NCBI RefSeq assembly: GCF_947623445.1
Contig: NC_135246.1
Location: 4,447,856-4,511,855 of the forward strand
Direction: 5' to 3'
DNA length: 64,000 nucleotides
DNA from: Clavelina lepadiformis
Lineage: Eukaryota > Chordata > Ascidiacea > Aplousobranchia > Clavelinidae
Under the pieces are notes generated by a model. It saw only the letters and a program-made list of their open reading frames with translations, made no database searches and was not told the DNA's origin. Shown here one piece after another: positions 49,445-60,598 of this stretch. A program made the position numbers and the translations under genes. Position 1 is the first letter of the stretch, and each line of letters starts with the position of its first letter.

Positions 49445-49796
49445 GTACCGTATTTTACGGACCATAAAGCACACCCGATTATAAGGTGCACTGTCAATAA
49501 ATTGCTTTGATTAGTTTTTTGTTCATACATACGTAACTTGTTACGTAATAAATGTAAGCAACTCACAATGGTACAATGAGCAAAAGAAAAAATGAGTTGC
49601 TAGTTGCTTTTACCATAGTTTATTGTGTAAGACGGTGGTTTAATTATATATTAATACCTTATTATAGGCGTTAGGCGTACGCACATACATTAGGCGCACG
49701 CACATACATTAGGCGCACCGGCTTATAAGGCGCACAATCAATTTATGAGGAAAAAAAAGGATTTAAATTGCGCCTTACGGTCCGTAAAATACGATA
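49445..49796. mobile_element. MITE with TACCGTATTTTACGG ends
   Basis: The left end TACCGTATTTTACGGACC and, from the right, TATCGTATTTTACGGACC are inverted repeats. Inside, AAGGCGCAC-type motifs recur in both orientations (TATAAGGTGCAC left, TTATAAGGCGCAC right), and a short TAGGCGCACGCACATACAT tandem repeat lies near 49670-49715. No ORF. Superfamily uncertain. Confidence 0.65.
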
Positions 49797-50128
49797 ATTT
49801 AGTCATGAGAGGAGGAGTTTGGTATGAAGGAGATTAGTTTTAAATTAATTCAGACTTGAGAAAAATTTTCATTTTATATTACTCTTTGGAAAATTTAGTA
49901 TATCGTTTTAAAATGAAAACCAGCAAATCATAAGCTTCATTTTACAGCTGGATTGCAAAAAATGGTCATTTTCAGCAAGATTTGCGCCAAACAACCAAAA
50001 ATGACAATTGTGGTGCACAAGAATAGTCAGATGCAATGGAAGCACACTTACTCAGTAACGTACACAGTTTGATTTATTCAGTCTTTGGGTCTAGTGTACA
50101 AGTGCTCAACCAAAGGATGCCTTTGTAT

Positions 50129-51714
50129 CGTGACGCGACACTTAATCGAAAGACAGTTTATAAAACGACACTTAATCGAACGACAGCTGATCGAACCGAC
50201 AGTTGATCGAACGACAAGTAATCGAACCGACAGTTGATCAAACGATAAGTAATCGAACCGACAGTTGATCGAATCGACTGTGGCTTCTCCCGCACACAGT
50301 CATAGCAAAACGTGGCGTACAGTTGCATTGTTTGCTGTAGAAAATTGAAATTCGGTGAGTTTTCCTAAAAAAAGTTTAGCTATCTGTCCATGTTTGTTTG
50401 ATAAAGTTGGATTTTGTAATTTTTGAGATATTGTGATATTTATATAATTTTGCTCTCTCTCCGCATTGAAGCGTATTACAGACGAAATCGGTTAATCGCA
50501 TAGTCAATTTGCCAAGCTTTTTTATGCGATTAACCGATGTATGCGATTAACCGATGTATGCGTTTCCTACATTTTCTCCGCTATTCTCTTTTTTAAACAC
50601 CGGCGCACGCATTCTTGCATTATGATGCAACAAGTGAGCTTCCTTCTTTTCATTTCGACACGTGAAAAAACGAAAAAAACAAACAAAAAAAACACGAAAC
50701 AAAAACGGAAATCAATTTTTATTAAAATAACTCTTAATTATGCTATGTTATTAACGCTATGTTTCTGCAGTGGTTTGCGCTTTGCGACGTAACAATCCTG
50801 GTAATTAACAACAATTAGTCTTGTTGTCCTATTGTGATGTAACAATCCTCAAATCAAACGTAGTTTTGTGGTTCATAATCACAGTAGAGAAGGCCTTTTT
50901 TCGTGAAGTTTCACATTATTGTTCAAATCATTAACGTGCCACTTAACACTTCATCAAAGGAAATATGCGGTTAAGTGATGCAAGTCTACAAATCAATCCA
51001 GAATTTCTATTCGATTAACCGATTTATGCGATTAACCGTTATGCGATTAACCGTTAAATTTTCTTCACAAGTGAATGGGAATGATTTGGGATTATGCAAT
51101 GCTATGCGATTAACCGATTTCGACTGTACTCATGTACGCACCAATAACTTGACTAACTATTCTCTTCTCGCAGTCAGCTGTTTTTTCGCACAGCGGGGGC
51201 GCGGCGTAGCAATACCACAATTTTTTCAAACAGTGCAGTCTGAAACTCAATAAAAAACGGCGGGCCGTATTCTTGTGATAACTTATTAATATGTTTCGGG
51301 CCGGATGATATCGCATGGCGGGCCGGCCGCCATGCGAAATTGTCAACTTTTTGATATAAATATAAAACGTCAACTTTATGATATAAATATAAAATATAGA
51401 TATAAATCGTCAACTTTATGATATATACATCACAATTCATTAATGCACACCATTACAAAGACCACACATCACAATGGCTTATTGTTTCAATGTTTGAGAA
51501 ACACGCAATTAAGATCCGAGGCTTAAGATGTTACACCTATAATATAATTCATCTGTGTGATATCATAAATTTTGCTTGAAGCTATTGCCAAAGTTTGTCG
51601 TTCGATCAACTGTCGGTTAGATTAATTGCCGTTCGATCAACTGTCGGTTCGATTTATTGTCGTTCGATTAATTGTAGTTCGACAAAGTGTCGTTCGATAA
51701 AGTGTTGCAGTACC
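50129..51714. mobile_element. Foldback-type element with tandem 15-16-bp units and 9-bp TSD
   Basis: It is flanked by a perfect 9-bp duplication, CCTTTGTAT (50120-50128 and 51715-51723). The left arm is about ten tandem units of 15-16 bp, consensus ACAGTTGATCGAACCG with variants such as ACACTTAATCGAACG. The right arm is the inverse of at least seven such units. The outermost ends pair as CGTGACGCGACACTTAATCG and GGTACTGCAACACTTTATCG. Nine-bp duplications fit Mutator/foldback elements, and long inverted arms made of short tandem units fit foldback (FB) elements. There is no transposase. A pogo-like MITE is nested inside. The target is an older repeat whose uninterrupted relative lies near 58040-58106 on minus. 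Confidence 0.75.
50479..51126. mobile_element. Pogo/Tc1-like MITE nested in the foldback element
   Basis: The ends begin CAGACGAAATCGGTTAATCG and, from the right, CAGTCGAAATCGGTTAATCG, and the inverted repeat continues to 25 bp with 24 matches. TA lies on each outer side (50477-50478, 51127-51128), as for Tc1/mariner/pogo insertions. Copies of the inner motif TATGCGATTAACCG recur inside near 50523, 50538, 51026 and 51041. Non-coding. Confidence 0.7.
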
Positions 51715-51723
51715 CCTTTGTAT

Positions 51724-53362
51724 ACCAGACCCCAGTTACTCAAAATGTGATGTCATCTGGTTGTGCACTTGCATACTACACTCCAATCTACTGTTTATGG
51801 AAGCAGCTGGTATGCAATGTGACTCGTGATCCGAAGCTGCACAGCATTTGTGCCTCCGAAATATACAGGTTTGCTTAGATCGTAAAATTGAATTGAAGTT
51901 TTTTTTGAACGGAATGTGAGAGTGGTTTTATATTTTAGTGCCTTTGATTATGAAAATGGACTTAATTTTTCGAATTGTCTCTAGTTTGTGAGATAAAATG
52001 AAATTAGTTTTCCGCATTTGCGCAAACCCATAGATTAAACACTGTGTCGTTAATTAGATAGCTGGAAGTAAGCCCAGGCACATTTCTGAGTTATGAAAAA
52101 AGGTTGTTTGGTACTTAACAAGTTGATAACAAATAAACAGTTATTTAATGTTTATTGGCCTTTAAAGTAACACTTTAAATGCGAAATGAGGTAAATCTGA
52201 GTATGCAAAATGAAGAATATTAAACATGCGTTTATATTCATCGCTTAATATTTTCTGCGCTCAAACCATTTTAATGAATTGAAAAATTGCTTCATCAATC
52301 CCAACTTAATGTGCAATGATGGGAGGAGGACATGGTCACGGTCAACAATTTATTTTCAATTAACTTTCATTAATGTGACGGATGTAGTTGTTTGTGGGAA
52401 ACCAAACGTTTAATTCGAGGCTTTGTAGAAGATAATGCACATTTGTTATCTCTCGCGCCCCCCTTATGAATCTTACACGCCCCCCAGTTTAAAAACCACT
52501 GTTCCATATTATTACAGAATATAAATTTATCTTCTTCACTAAAGCAACTGCTCAGCATTTTATCCCTCTAAGGCCTACAATAGAACGCCGCCATTTTGGT
52601 GTCGGCAGGTCCAGCAATTTAGTTATTAGAAGTGATCCCGGTAGAATAATGTTGTTGTTGCAATTCTGGTACAACTAATTAATTTTTCACTGAGTTAGTG
52701 AGAGCCGCAAAATGTACAGTTGAGACCCGCGGTTGAGAATCACTGGCCTAAAGCGTCAAGAAGTATGCTATCTTAATTTTAAATTAGTATGTATTTTAAC
52801 TTAAAGCGTCGTTAATGCCTTGCCCATGGGTATTACAACAGTATAATGCAACTGGGTATCGAACACAGAACATAAGCGACATCTGACTAGCCTAGGTCTA
52901 GGTCTATTCGACCCGCATTTTAACCGGTCGGTCGGTCGGTCAGCCAGGGTTGGGTATGAGAGTGAGACACGAGCGCGATGCTGTGTTTTCTCCCTTCATT
53001 GGCGCAATCTACCGGTTTGTATTTCGTGGAACCTGCAGACCCGAGATAAATTTCAAATGCACTTTTTCTCCTCTTGGCGTTATATAAGCTTTAAGTTAGA
53101 TTTCAAATAAATAACCACTTAATATAATAAATCTATTCTTTCATTAAAGATTATATCCATGTCTATCTAGAATGCTTGGCGTAAAAGTAAAATATGAAGC
53201 ATGAGGACTCCGTCATGACTTAATCATATTAACGAAAAAGGTCAAAACAAAAGCACCGAAAAATGTAGAGAATCATCGATGCGTGACGAATGAGAAAAGT
53301 TTATAGACATCCTATATACATAAATTATAATGATGCGCAATTGACCGCTCCAATGACTTGTT
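51724..53362. other. Repeat debris between transposons
   Basis: 51724-51790 continues the older repeat interrupted by the foldback element; it resembles the inverse of about 57990-58060. About 51796-51865 resembles 60680-60750 (GGAAGCAGCTG, TGTGACT, GTCC-like). Two isolated hAT-type right ends occur: CAGTTTAAAAACCACTG ending near 52501 and GCGGTTGAGAATCACTG ending near 52745. A SINE core on minus lies at about 52808-52900, and a short GGTC tandem repeat near 52926. No gene. Confidence 0.4.
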
Positions 53363-53783
53363 ATACAGAGCAAAGAGATTTAAACACATGAGTAGAAACT
53401 TCTCTTTTGCGCATGACGTCATGTTTGTTTCTTTTATTCTCTTGGAGCATATTCTACTTTCTCCACGGTCGTGACCGTGGAGAACACTACATAACACTAC
53501 ATAACACTACGTTCACTACATAACAATAAACATGCAGACGACGACAATGATTTTCAGATCTGTTTGCTGCTGGAACAGATTAGTCTTATTATTAGGGTGC
53601 AGTTGTTGGGATCCAATAGGTGTTAATTTTAATTGAAATTAATTAATGAAATCAGGTGAGAGTTTTAGGTTCAGCAATTAACTTATTTTCAGTTCCTTGA
53701 ACTGATAATGCTGCTGTTTTGTATCAAGGCATGGCTTAGCCTACTTGAGTTGCGCGGGAAGATTTTTTCGTTCACCACATTTA
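53363..53783 (+). repeat. Left inverted arm of the P/THAP-type transposon
   Basis: Pairs with 57562-57944 in inverse orientation with high identity over most of its length. Includes a local hairpin, CTCCACGGTCGTGACCGTGGAG, split here as CTCCACGGTC and GACCGTGGAG around GT. Both arms include a TGACGTCA-type palindrome (GCATGACGTCATG). Confidence 0.7.
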
Positions 53784-53964
53784 AGGTGAAAAATAAAATG
53801 AATGGATGAAAAATTTAGATAGACCGAGTCATATTGTATTGTTTCATCTGCGCATAAAATTTCGCTCCACGCACAGAATAAAAACTTTACAGATTAAGAC
53901 TCAATAGTACAGGTCTTATGTTGCAGGCTTTAAGTTATTGAAATAAGCTAAATAGTCTGAAATA

Positions 53965-56130
53965 ATGGCAAATTTGTGCTGTTTACCAATGTGCAACAAC
54001 AGGTCACCTGCCGTGACTCTGTTTAAGATACCTTCGAGAAAATTTGTAAAAAAGGAGAAGGAAAGCTGGGCAGAAAGGTTGGAGTGTATCGTGCTGGCTT
54101 GCAGAAGCGACGAGCACATAAAAAATCTATTTGCTCGAGATGCTGTGAAAATGTGTGAAGTGCATTTTGAAAGATCTGACATTGTTTTAAGTAAAATTTG
54201 TTCTACATAGACTTACATGTAGTGTAACTAGTGTATTGAGGAAAGATATTTAATGTAATGGCATATCTAGCGTTTGATGCAGTGTTTTTTTTCCATGAGA
54301 TGGTTTGATGCAGAACTTCATTAAATTTACTAGCGAGTGAGCACAGCATAACACTGCATCTGTAACAAGTTATTAGTGCAAACCTTCACTGTGGTTTCAG
54401 ATTAATATATGTACCATTACAAGTATCAAAATTGAAAATGTTCATGTATGCACAAATAAAGAGTTTTTTTGCAGAGGGTTCCCGTAAAGAATTACGTGAA
54501 GGAGCAGTACCCACTTTGTCTTTGCCTAAGCTGACTTTGGCGCAGGTACATTCAAGAAAGCTGCCGAAGAAGCGTATCTTTGAAACAAAATTGCATTTCA
54601 AATCTAAATGACTACCGGTAGCGTATGGGTTCTGTTCTCTGCAATTTGGCTACTACAAGCTAACTACGAGCAATTGTTTCACTTGCTCACTTTTGTACTG
54701 TTTTCAGAAACGTTTACTGCACTGCACCTGGCATTCAAGATAATGTTTTAGAAGAACTGAAATCCAAAAGTCTCAGTCTAGCATCACATGAACGATTTCT
54801 CGTTACATCAATCGATGAAATGAAAGGTGAAACTTTTCTTGGAATTTTTAACACTATTAAGCACACTGTGTAAGATTCTTATTCATCCTTTATGACAAAA
54901 CAATGACACAAGTTATTAAGTGTATATGCACAAGATATAACCTGTTGCTTATTTTGTTTACAGTGAAAGAAAATATTGTGTATAATGCAGCAACAGACCG
55001 AATAATAGGATTTGTTGATCTGGGTGTCGACAGACAATACAATAATGAAGCTCCTGCCACACATGCCCTACAATTTTATGGTAGGAGTATCCTCAGCAAT
55101 TTTTCCCGGCCTATTGTTTTTTATGCCACCAAGAATACAAACGCATTTCACTTGGTTAGCATGTTCTGGGAAGTGGTTGAATCCTTGGCCGGATGTGGTT
55201 TTACAGTCTTAGCACTTGTTGCTGATGGTGCATCCTGCAATCGAAAATTGTTCCAATTGCTCAATAATTCCAATTTGACCGTCCCCTACAAGTGCATTAA
55301 TATTTATCAGCCAGAAATGCCTATTTATTTGATTAGTGACCCTCCACACTTGCTGAAGACAGCCTGTAACTGTGTGAGATCCAGCCGTCCAGGTGGAGCT
55401 AGAATGATGAAGTACAATCAACATTTCATTTTGTGGAAGCATTTTTGCCATGTTCCCTACCTATTTGAAAGTTCAGAGTTGAGAAGTTGCAAGTTGACTG
55501 ATGGCCATTTTTCCCATAAGAGTTACGCAAAAATGCGGGTTTGCTATGCCGCACAATTGCTCTCTGGAACTGTCTCCAGTTTAATGAAGAGTCGTGGTGG
55601 AGAAGAAATGAAGATGAGTGCGTGGTTTGCTGGTTTGATGAATAAGTGGTTTGACCTCATGAACACCAGATTAAATTATTCATACAACCCTGACTTGAAA
55701 CCATATACAACGATTGATGATCCTTGTCTGAAATGGCTTAATACATTCCTTTCAGAGTTAAAACAATGGAAAAGCAGTTTAACTGGGTCCGTTTCCGAAC
55801 AGTCAAAGCAGTTTCTGAGCCATCAAACCTACGACGGTTTAGTTTCCACATCCATGGCCATTGCTGAAATTCTTGTTGGAGAACAGCCCAGAAGGTTCAT
55901 ACGTCGTAACTAAGCGCTTAAACCAAGACCCATTGGAGGCCTATTTCGGTCATATGAGACAAACTGGCCGTCGAAATGAAGTGCCTGATATTCACCAATA
56001 TGCACAATTTGAAAATGTGATAATGTGTAAAAAGAATATCAAGTCACTTAAGGGGTCAAATGTAAATCACGTTATTGACTGGAAACATGGTGATGTTTGC
56101 GATGATCCAATGCCGAAGCGAAAAAAATAA
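53965..56130 (+). pseudogene. Decayed P-element/THAP9-like transposase
   Basis: Exon 53965..54190 encodes a THAP zinc-binding domain: CCLPMCNN, LFKIPSRKF, SWAERLE, then MCEVHFERSD. Exon 54475..54545 continues in phase with the AVPTLSLPKL segment typical after THAP. Exon 54708..54826 (LASHERFLVTSIDEMK) and 54964..55913 encode the catalytic P-type core: GFVDLGVD, LALVADGASCNRKLFQLL, LISDPPHLLKTACNCVRSS, then MNKWFDLMNTR. A final part at about 55861-56130 has RLNQDPLEAYFGHMRQTGRR. Lesions: the phases of 54545 and 54708 do not match, so a middle portion is lost, and one base is missing or added between about 55861 and 55913, shifting the frame before the QDPLE segment. P-type transposases cut and paste DNA; this copy cannot encode a complete one. 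Confidence 0.8.
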
Positions 56131-56237
56131 CTTGATTTCGAGTGTTTTGACAGTCTGCTTACAATACAGTAACACTTAATCCTTCTTGAGCTAAAACTGA
56201 CGAACTACATGTAAGAAGACAACTATGTAATGTACAT

Positions 56238-57447
56238 TCATTTTAATGATTTTCTCAGACCTACATTTTGATCAGAGGTTACATGCAGTACTGAATTTAA
56301 ATGATTGGCTTTTTGATAGCATCTAATCTTCACGTAAAATTTACATATTTTCATGCACAATTTTTGCAAACATTCATCAAAAACAAGATTTTCAAATATA
56401 TCTTTTATGTTACAAACACTCAAAGAAGACATGCAACTTTCCATGATGTGCTCCTTTATGTCTTGTTTCCTAAAGACACTTTCTACATACATCAACAATT
56501 TCACTAGTGATTTCGCTGGAACTGCAAGATGTCCATAATTGTTATTATTTAAAGCGGAAATCAAGGAACTATTAGTGGTTTCATTACTATAATCAGTTAA
56601 ACAAGACAATAGATCTATTTCTCTCGGATTTATACAGCGCTTAGTGAGTTTCTGCAAAATATAACCACCTATGTACTGAATTATGAATTCTTCGTCTCGG
56701 GTTAACTTGTGTAATGTCAAGTGTTTACCCTTTTTGTTGTGTGCAACAGTGGTAACGTGTGATAAAAATACATCAAACAATTTTCGTGTTAAACATAGTA
56801 ACAATTTTCTTGGCAAGAAAAATAGTGATGGGATGCACGTAATTCCATCACATGAGAATTTATGAAACAGTTCATCCGGTGAACTGTACGAAGAAAATAG
56901 CTTCATAAAATAGTTAACCGCATCTGCAGTTAGATCTGTTTTAACGCCACCCACTGTTTCCCACCATTCCATCAGCTTTTCTCTTGTAACATTATTGCAA
57001 GAAGATTCTGCAAGACAAGTGTAAAATTAAGTTTGTTTGATTTTTTTAATCGGAATCTGCCAATGATAGAGCTCAAAAAGAAATAAGTTTCAAACAAATA
57101 TACCGTGAGCAGTTTTTTGATGAGCCAGCAAAGTTTCATTACTTGTGCAGTTACGCAAACATTGTCCACATCTGCAAATAAATATTTTCATTATCAGATT
57201 AAATGACATCAATATATCAGTACAGCATTACTTCAAATATTCGTTACGACTTACATTAATTTGTTGTTTTGCTTGGCTGTTTATTATAAATTGGCGAGAA
57301 CGTACACTCTGGGTGACCGCCATACAGGACAAGCTCAACAGCAGTTGGCTGATTGATTAATAGGCATATCGTATCTTACATGAAGTTTGCTGCATCGTCT
57401 TCTGGGTCACAATCTATTTCAATAATTAACTTCAAGTTGACATCCAT
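56238..57447 (-). CDS. Intact C2H2-finger protein encoded by the P/THAP-type transposon
   Basis: Three exons join in phase to 301 aa with no lesion: 57447..57380 (donor GTAAGA), 57171..57104 and 57007..56238 (stop TGA). The acidic start MDVNLKLIIEIDCDPEDDA is followed at about residues 24-45 by one C2H2 finger, CGQCLRNCTSNETL then LAHQKTAH. The C-terminal 250 residues are mostly helical, with EKLMEWWETVGG, TRDEEFIIQYIGGYILQK and ESVFRKQDIKEHI. The IIQYIGGYIL segment recalls the YIAGY-type motif near the end of P-like transposases, so this may be a split-off C-terminal part of a transposase or an accessory DNA-binding protein. It faces the decayed transposase and lies between the same inverted arms. 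No function is known to me. The intact frame beside a broken partner is unusual. Confidence 0.65.
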
Positions 57448-57561
57448 TAGATCCCAAGAACTGAAATCAGACTTTCAGTAGCCTATTTTAATGACACAAC
57501 ACCTGCAACATAAGGCCTATGCTAATGAGTTTAGTTGCTAATTGCCTGCATGGTCGAAGAT

Positions 57562-57944
57562 AAATGTGGTGAACAAAAAAATCTTCCCGCGCAACTCAAG
57601 TAGGCTAAGCCATGCCTTGATACAGAACAGCAGCATTATCAGTTCAAGGAACTGAAACTAAGTTAATTGCTGAACCTAAAACTCTCACCTGATTTCAATA
57701 ATTAATTTCAATTAAAATTAACACCCAATGGATCCCAACAACTGCACCCTAATAATAAGACTAATCTGTTCCAGCAGCAAACAGATCTGAAAATCATTGT
57801 CGTCGTCTGCATGTTTATTGTTATGTAGTGAACCGTGACCGTGGAGAAAGTAGAATATGCTCCAAGAGAATAAAAGAAACAAACATGACGTCATGCGCAA
57901 AAAAGAAGTTTCTACTCATGTGTTTAAATCTCTTTGTACAGAGT
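57562..57944 (-). repeat. Right inverted arm of the P/THAP-type transposon
   Basis: Inverse of 53363-53783. The tandem ACATAACACT insertion of the left arm is absent here. The start of the minus-strand zinc-finger gene (ATG at 57447) lies about 115 bp inside this arm, so the arm probably contains or adjoins its promoter. Confidence 0.7.
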
Positions 57945-58092
57945 AACAACAAAATTTTGTTCCAAAACAGCGGAAGTCGGAAGTTGCCTAGTAGGGTCAA
58001 GTATACAAGTGCACAACTAGATGACGTCACTCTTTCAATTGCTGGAGCAAGTATACAAAAGTATCCTTTGGTTGAGCACTTGTACACTAGAC

Positions 58093-58832
58093 TAGGGTTG
58101 CCATGCAATATGCATCAAGATTTTCCCAGACATGTCCAGGGTTTTAGTGTTAAAATCTGCGTCAGGAAGAAATGTTAAAAAGTGCTTAAATGTCAGGAAT
58201 TTTTGAATGAATGATTTTGTGAAATCTAACTGGCACTATTTTCACATTAAGAATTTATTTAGTGTTAAAGATTAAATTTGTTATTGTTCGTCTTTTGAAA
58301 ATGGCTAAGTGAACATGTAAATTTACTGACGAGATGCAGGCAAGCTCCTTCTAGGGCTCTAGGCCTATATATACACTGTAATCTGTTTGTCTATCTATCA
58401 ACTACACTGCAAGACCTCGCCCTAACGCCAGTCTAGAGCGTTTTTTTTAAACTTTACTTTGTGACATAATAATTCGAGTCATTTGATTTGGCTAGTTTAT
58501 TTTGTGGGGTCAATTTTGCTGTTTGCTTTATAGTAACCAGACCTATCTTCGTATTTTCTAACTTTTAAGTAGTGGATGTAGCAAAATTGGTCTTAATTTT
58601 TTAAGTGGGAAAAAGTTCTAATATTAATAAAACTAAGTTGTTGGACTAAACAAATGTGGCAGTTTCGTATTTTTTTCCCAGTATGACAGTGACAGTCTTG
58701 TAAAAAAATAAACGTTTGGATTGGTAGGATATAAGAATATACTGTAAAATAACATATGGCGCCTTTTTGATGTTGCGAAAGTTGATCATTGAGACTGTCA
58801 GGAATTTAGCTTTTTCAAATGTGGTAACCCTA
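58093..58832. mobile_element. hAT-like element A of a tandem pair
   Basis: Ends TAGGGTTGCCATGCAATATG and, from the right, TAGGGTTACCACATTTGAAA share TAGGGTT(G/A)CCA. Flanks are CACTAGAC (58085-58092) and CACTAGAT (58833-58840), an 8-bp duplication with one mismatch. TAGGGTTGCCA ends with 8-bp duplications fit hAT. Non-coding. Confidence 0.65.
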
Positions 58833-58840
58833 CACTAGAT

Positions 58841-59921
58841 TAGGGTTACCATATTTGATAATACGCAATCCCTGACAAATTTACCTCAGTTTCATTGACC
58901 AACTTTAGAATATTACCAAAGTACATTGCCGCCATAGCTTTTTTGTGAAAAAAGGATAAACACGGAACAATACAAAAACAGCATGTTGCATTGCAATACA
59001 CGAATGCAAGTTTTTCTTCCATACAGTAACATTTATGAAAACGAAGGTTTTAACAAAATACGAAACAAAATACGAAACAGTTTTAACAAAATACGCTCCA
59101 AAGTAATTACAAGTAATGAACGTATAACAGTTTATGAATAATATTCTAAGCTCCCTCATACCAATCATACTTTTCTGAAGATCTGATTTCTTTCAACAAG
59201 CTCTTGTTGGACTTCAAAAGCACATAAAATTCTCCACAAGACATGCTTTGTACTGAAATGTTAAAATTCCTTTTATTCACGCAATGGTCCTATTATCTCT
59301 TTCTTAAAAATCTTAAATCTTATCTTAAAAGGTAGTAAACAACTTACCGTATTTTCTTGAATAGAAACCGCGGCTACAATTCTTTATTTTTGAACGTTTT
59401 GTGCGGTTTCTATTCGAAGGCGGGTTCTATTTTTATTACATGAAGTACCGGTAGTGTTGATTAGGTGACAATAAAATTCTGCGCTCTCTTTTGACAAAAG
59501 GTTTTATTTTATTAATATCCGATCACTACTGTAATGTGACAACTGCTGTTTTTCGCATGTGCAAGCTCTCAATGACAGCCTTTACATTACACCAAAGCGA
59601 TTTCATCATTTTGTTCTGTGGCCTCTATTTTTTATTTTTAATGAAATCGTGTGGTTTCTGTTCGAGGGCGGCTTCTATTCAAGGGCGGTTTCTATTCAAG
59701 AAAATATGGTACGTCATAAACGAGTTGCAGACAGATTTAAAGCCGACAGTTTTGATGAGCTGAGAATGTTCGAGACCTAGAACCTAGAAGTTTGTAAAAA
59801 GGTGGCAACCTAGAAAAATTTGGACTAAAATACAATTGTAAAAATTCCCGGACTTTTAAGTACATTTTAGCATTTCTCCCTGACTCAGATTTGAACACTA
59901 AATTGACATATGGCAACCCTA
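58841..59921. mobile_element. hAT-like element B of a tandem pair
   Basis: Ends TAGGGTTACCATATTTGATA and, from the right, TAGGGTTGCCATATGTCAAT. Flanks are CACTAGAT (58833-58840, shared with element A) and CACTAGGA (59922-59929). It contains a nested MITE at 59345-59711 and no transposase frame. Confidence 0.65.
59345..59711. mobile_element. MITE with TACCGTATTTTCTTG ends, nested in element B
   Basis: Ends TACCGTATTTTCTTGAATAG and, from the right, TACCATATTTTCTTGAATAG; the inverted repeat continues into GAAACCGC. Motifs of the type GGCGGTTTCTATTC recur several times inside near both ends. Non-coding. The first eleven bases equal those of the unrelated MITE at 49445. Confidence 0.7.
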
Positions 59922-60598
59922 CACTAGGACTAGGACCCCCGTTGATCAAGTTCATTTTACTGAGGTTTTTCTTCTTTCATCCAGACACACAGGTCCGTTC
60001 CATCTTGTCTGTGACATAACGTTTATTTCCTGCCAAATTATCAGCTAAACTTGGTTTGATTTTAATGTGTGTAAACTATGTGTTTTGTAGTTTCGGTTTT
60101 CATGCCCGTGCTGACCCTAACCTGTTTTATAATGATGGGTGTTGATATTTTACACAACAACACTATCATCAACCCCCAAAAAGATTTTCCAGCCAAGTTG
60201 CTATCTAGTAACCATGTTTTGCAAAGGGTGTAATTTTCGACTTCTTCAGACTTGTCTGTTTAAAGCTGGCGATCACCTGTACAAGATGGGCAGTTTTTCA
60301 CACCTTTCAAATATGTTGATCTAGTTGTCTTCGCTACCTCATGTTTTTTTCTTGCTACGAAAGTTTCGTCTTATATACATTATACAAGACCATTCTTTTT
60401 CCCTCATTGTACTTGAACGCCATCCAAATATTGTATGTGGTATTTCACATTTGTTAGCGCGACTAAAATGTTCCATGTAATAGCAAGTACATTCAAAACA
60501 ATTGTTTTAAAACGAAAGACCCAGGACATGTCTAATTTTACTTATCTTTTTTTTGTTAATATTATATGAAGCTGGATAGACAAAAGTTGTAGATTGCA

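Larger units (their letters stand above)
53363..57944. mobile_element. P/THAP-type transposon carrying two convergent genes
   Basis: Inverted arms of about 380-420 bp bound the element: left about 53363-53783, right about 57562-57944. Matching landmarks read inward are TTTAAACACATGAGTAGAAA, GCATGACGTCATG, CATGCAGACGACGACAATGA, GTTGTTGGGATCCA, ATGGCTTAGCCTACTTGAGT and GATTTTTTCGTTCACC, or close variants. The left arm carries an extra tandem ACATAACACT insertion near 53485-53515. Between the arms lie a THAP/P-type transposase on plus (decayed) and an intact spliced zinc-finger gene on minus, tail to tail and about 107 bp apart. I could not fix the exact ends or a target duplication. Confidence 0.75.

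Noticed and set aside
52485..52745. A hAT MITE between two CACTG ends
   Set aside because: Both termini are in the same (right-end) orientation, so they do not form one element; no left ends were found.
57828..58178. 116-codon plus frame reading across the right transposon arm and beyond
   Set aside because: It crosses the arm boundary and runs into element A; the related segment near 51730 has a stop in the same frame, so coding is not supported.
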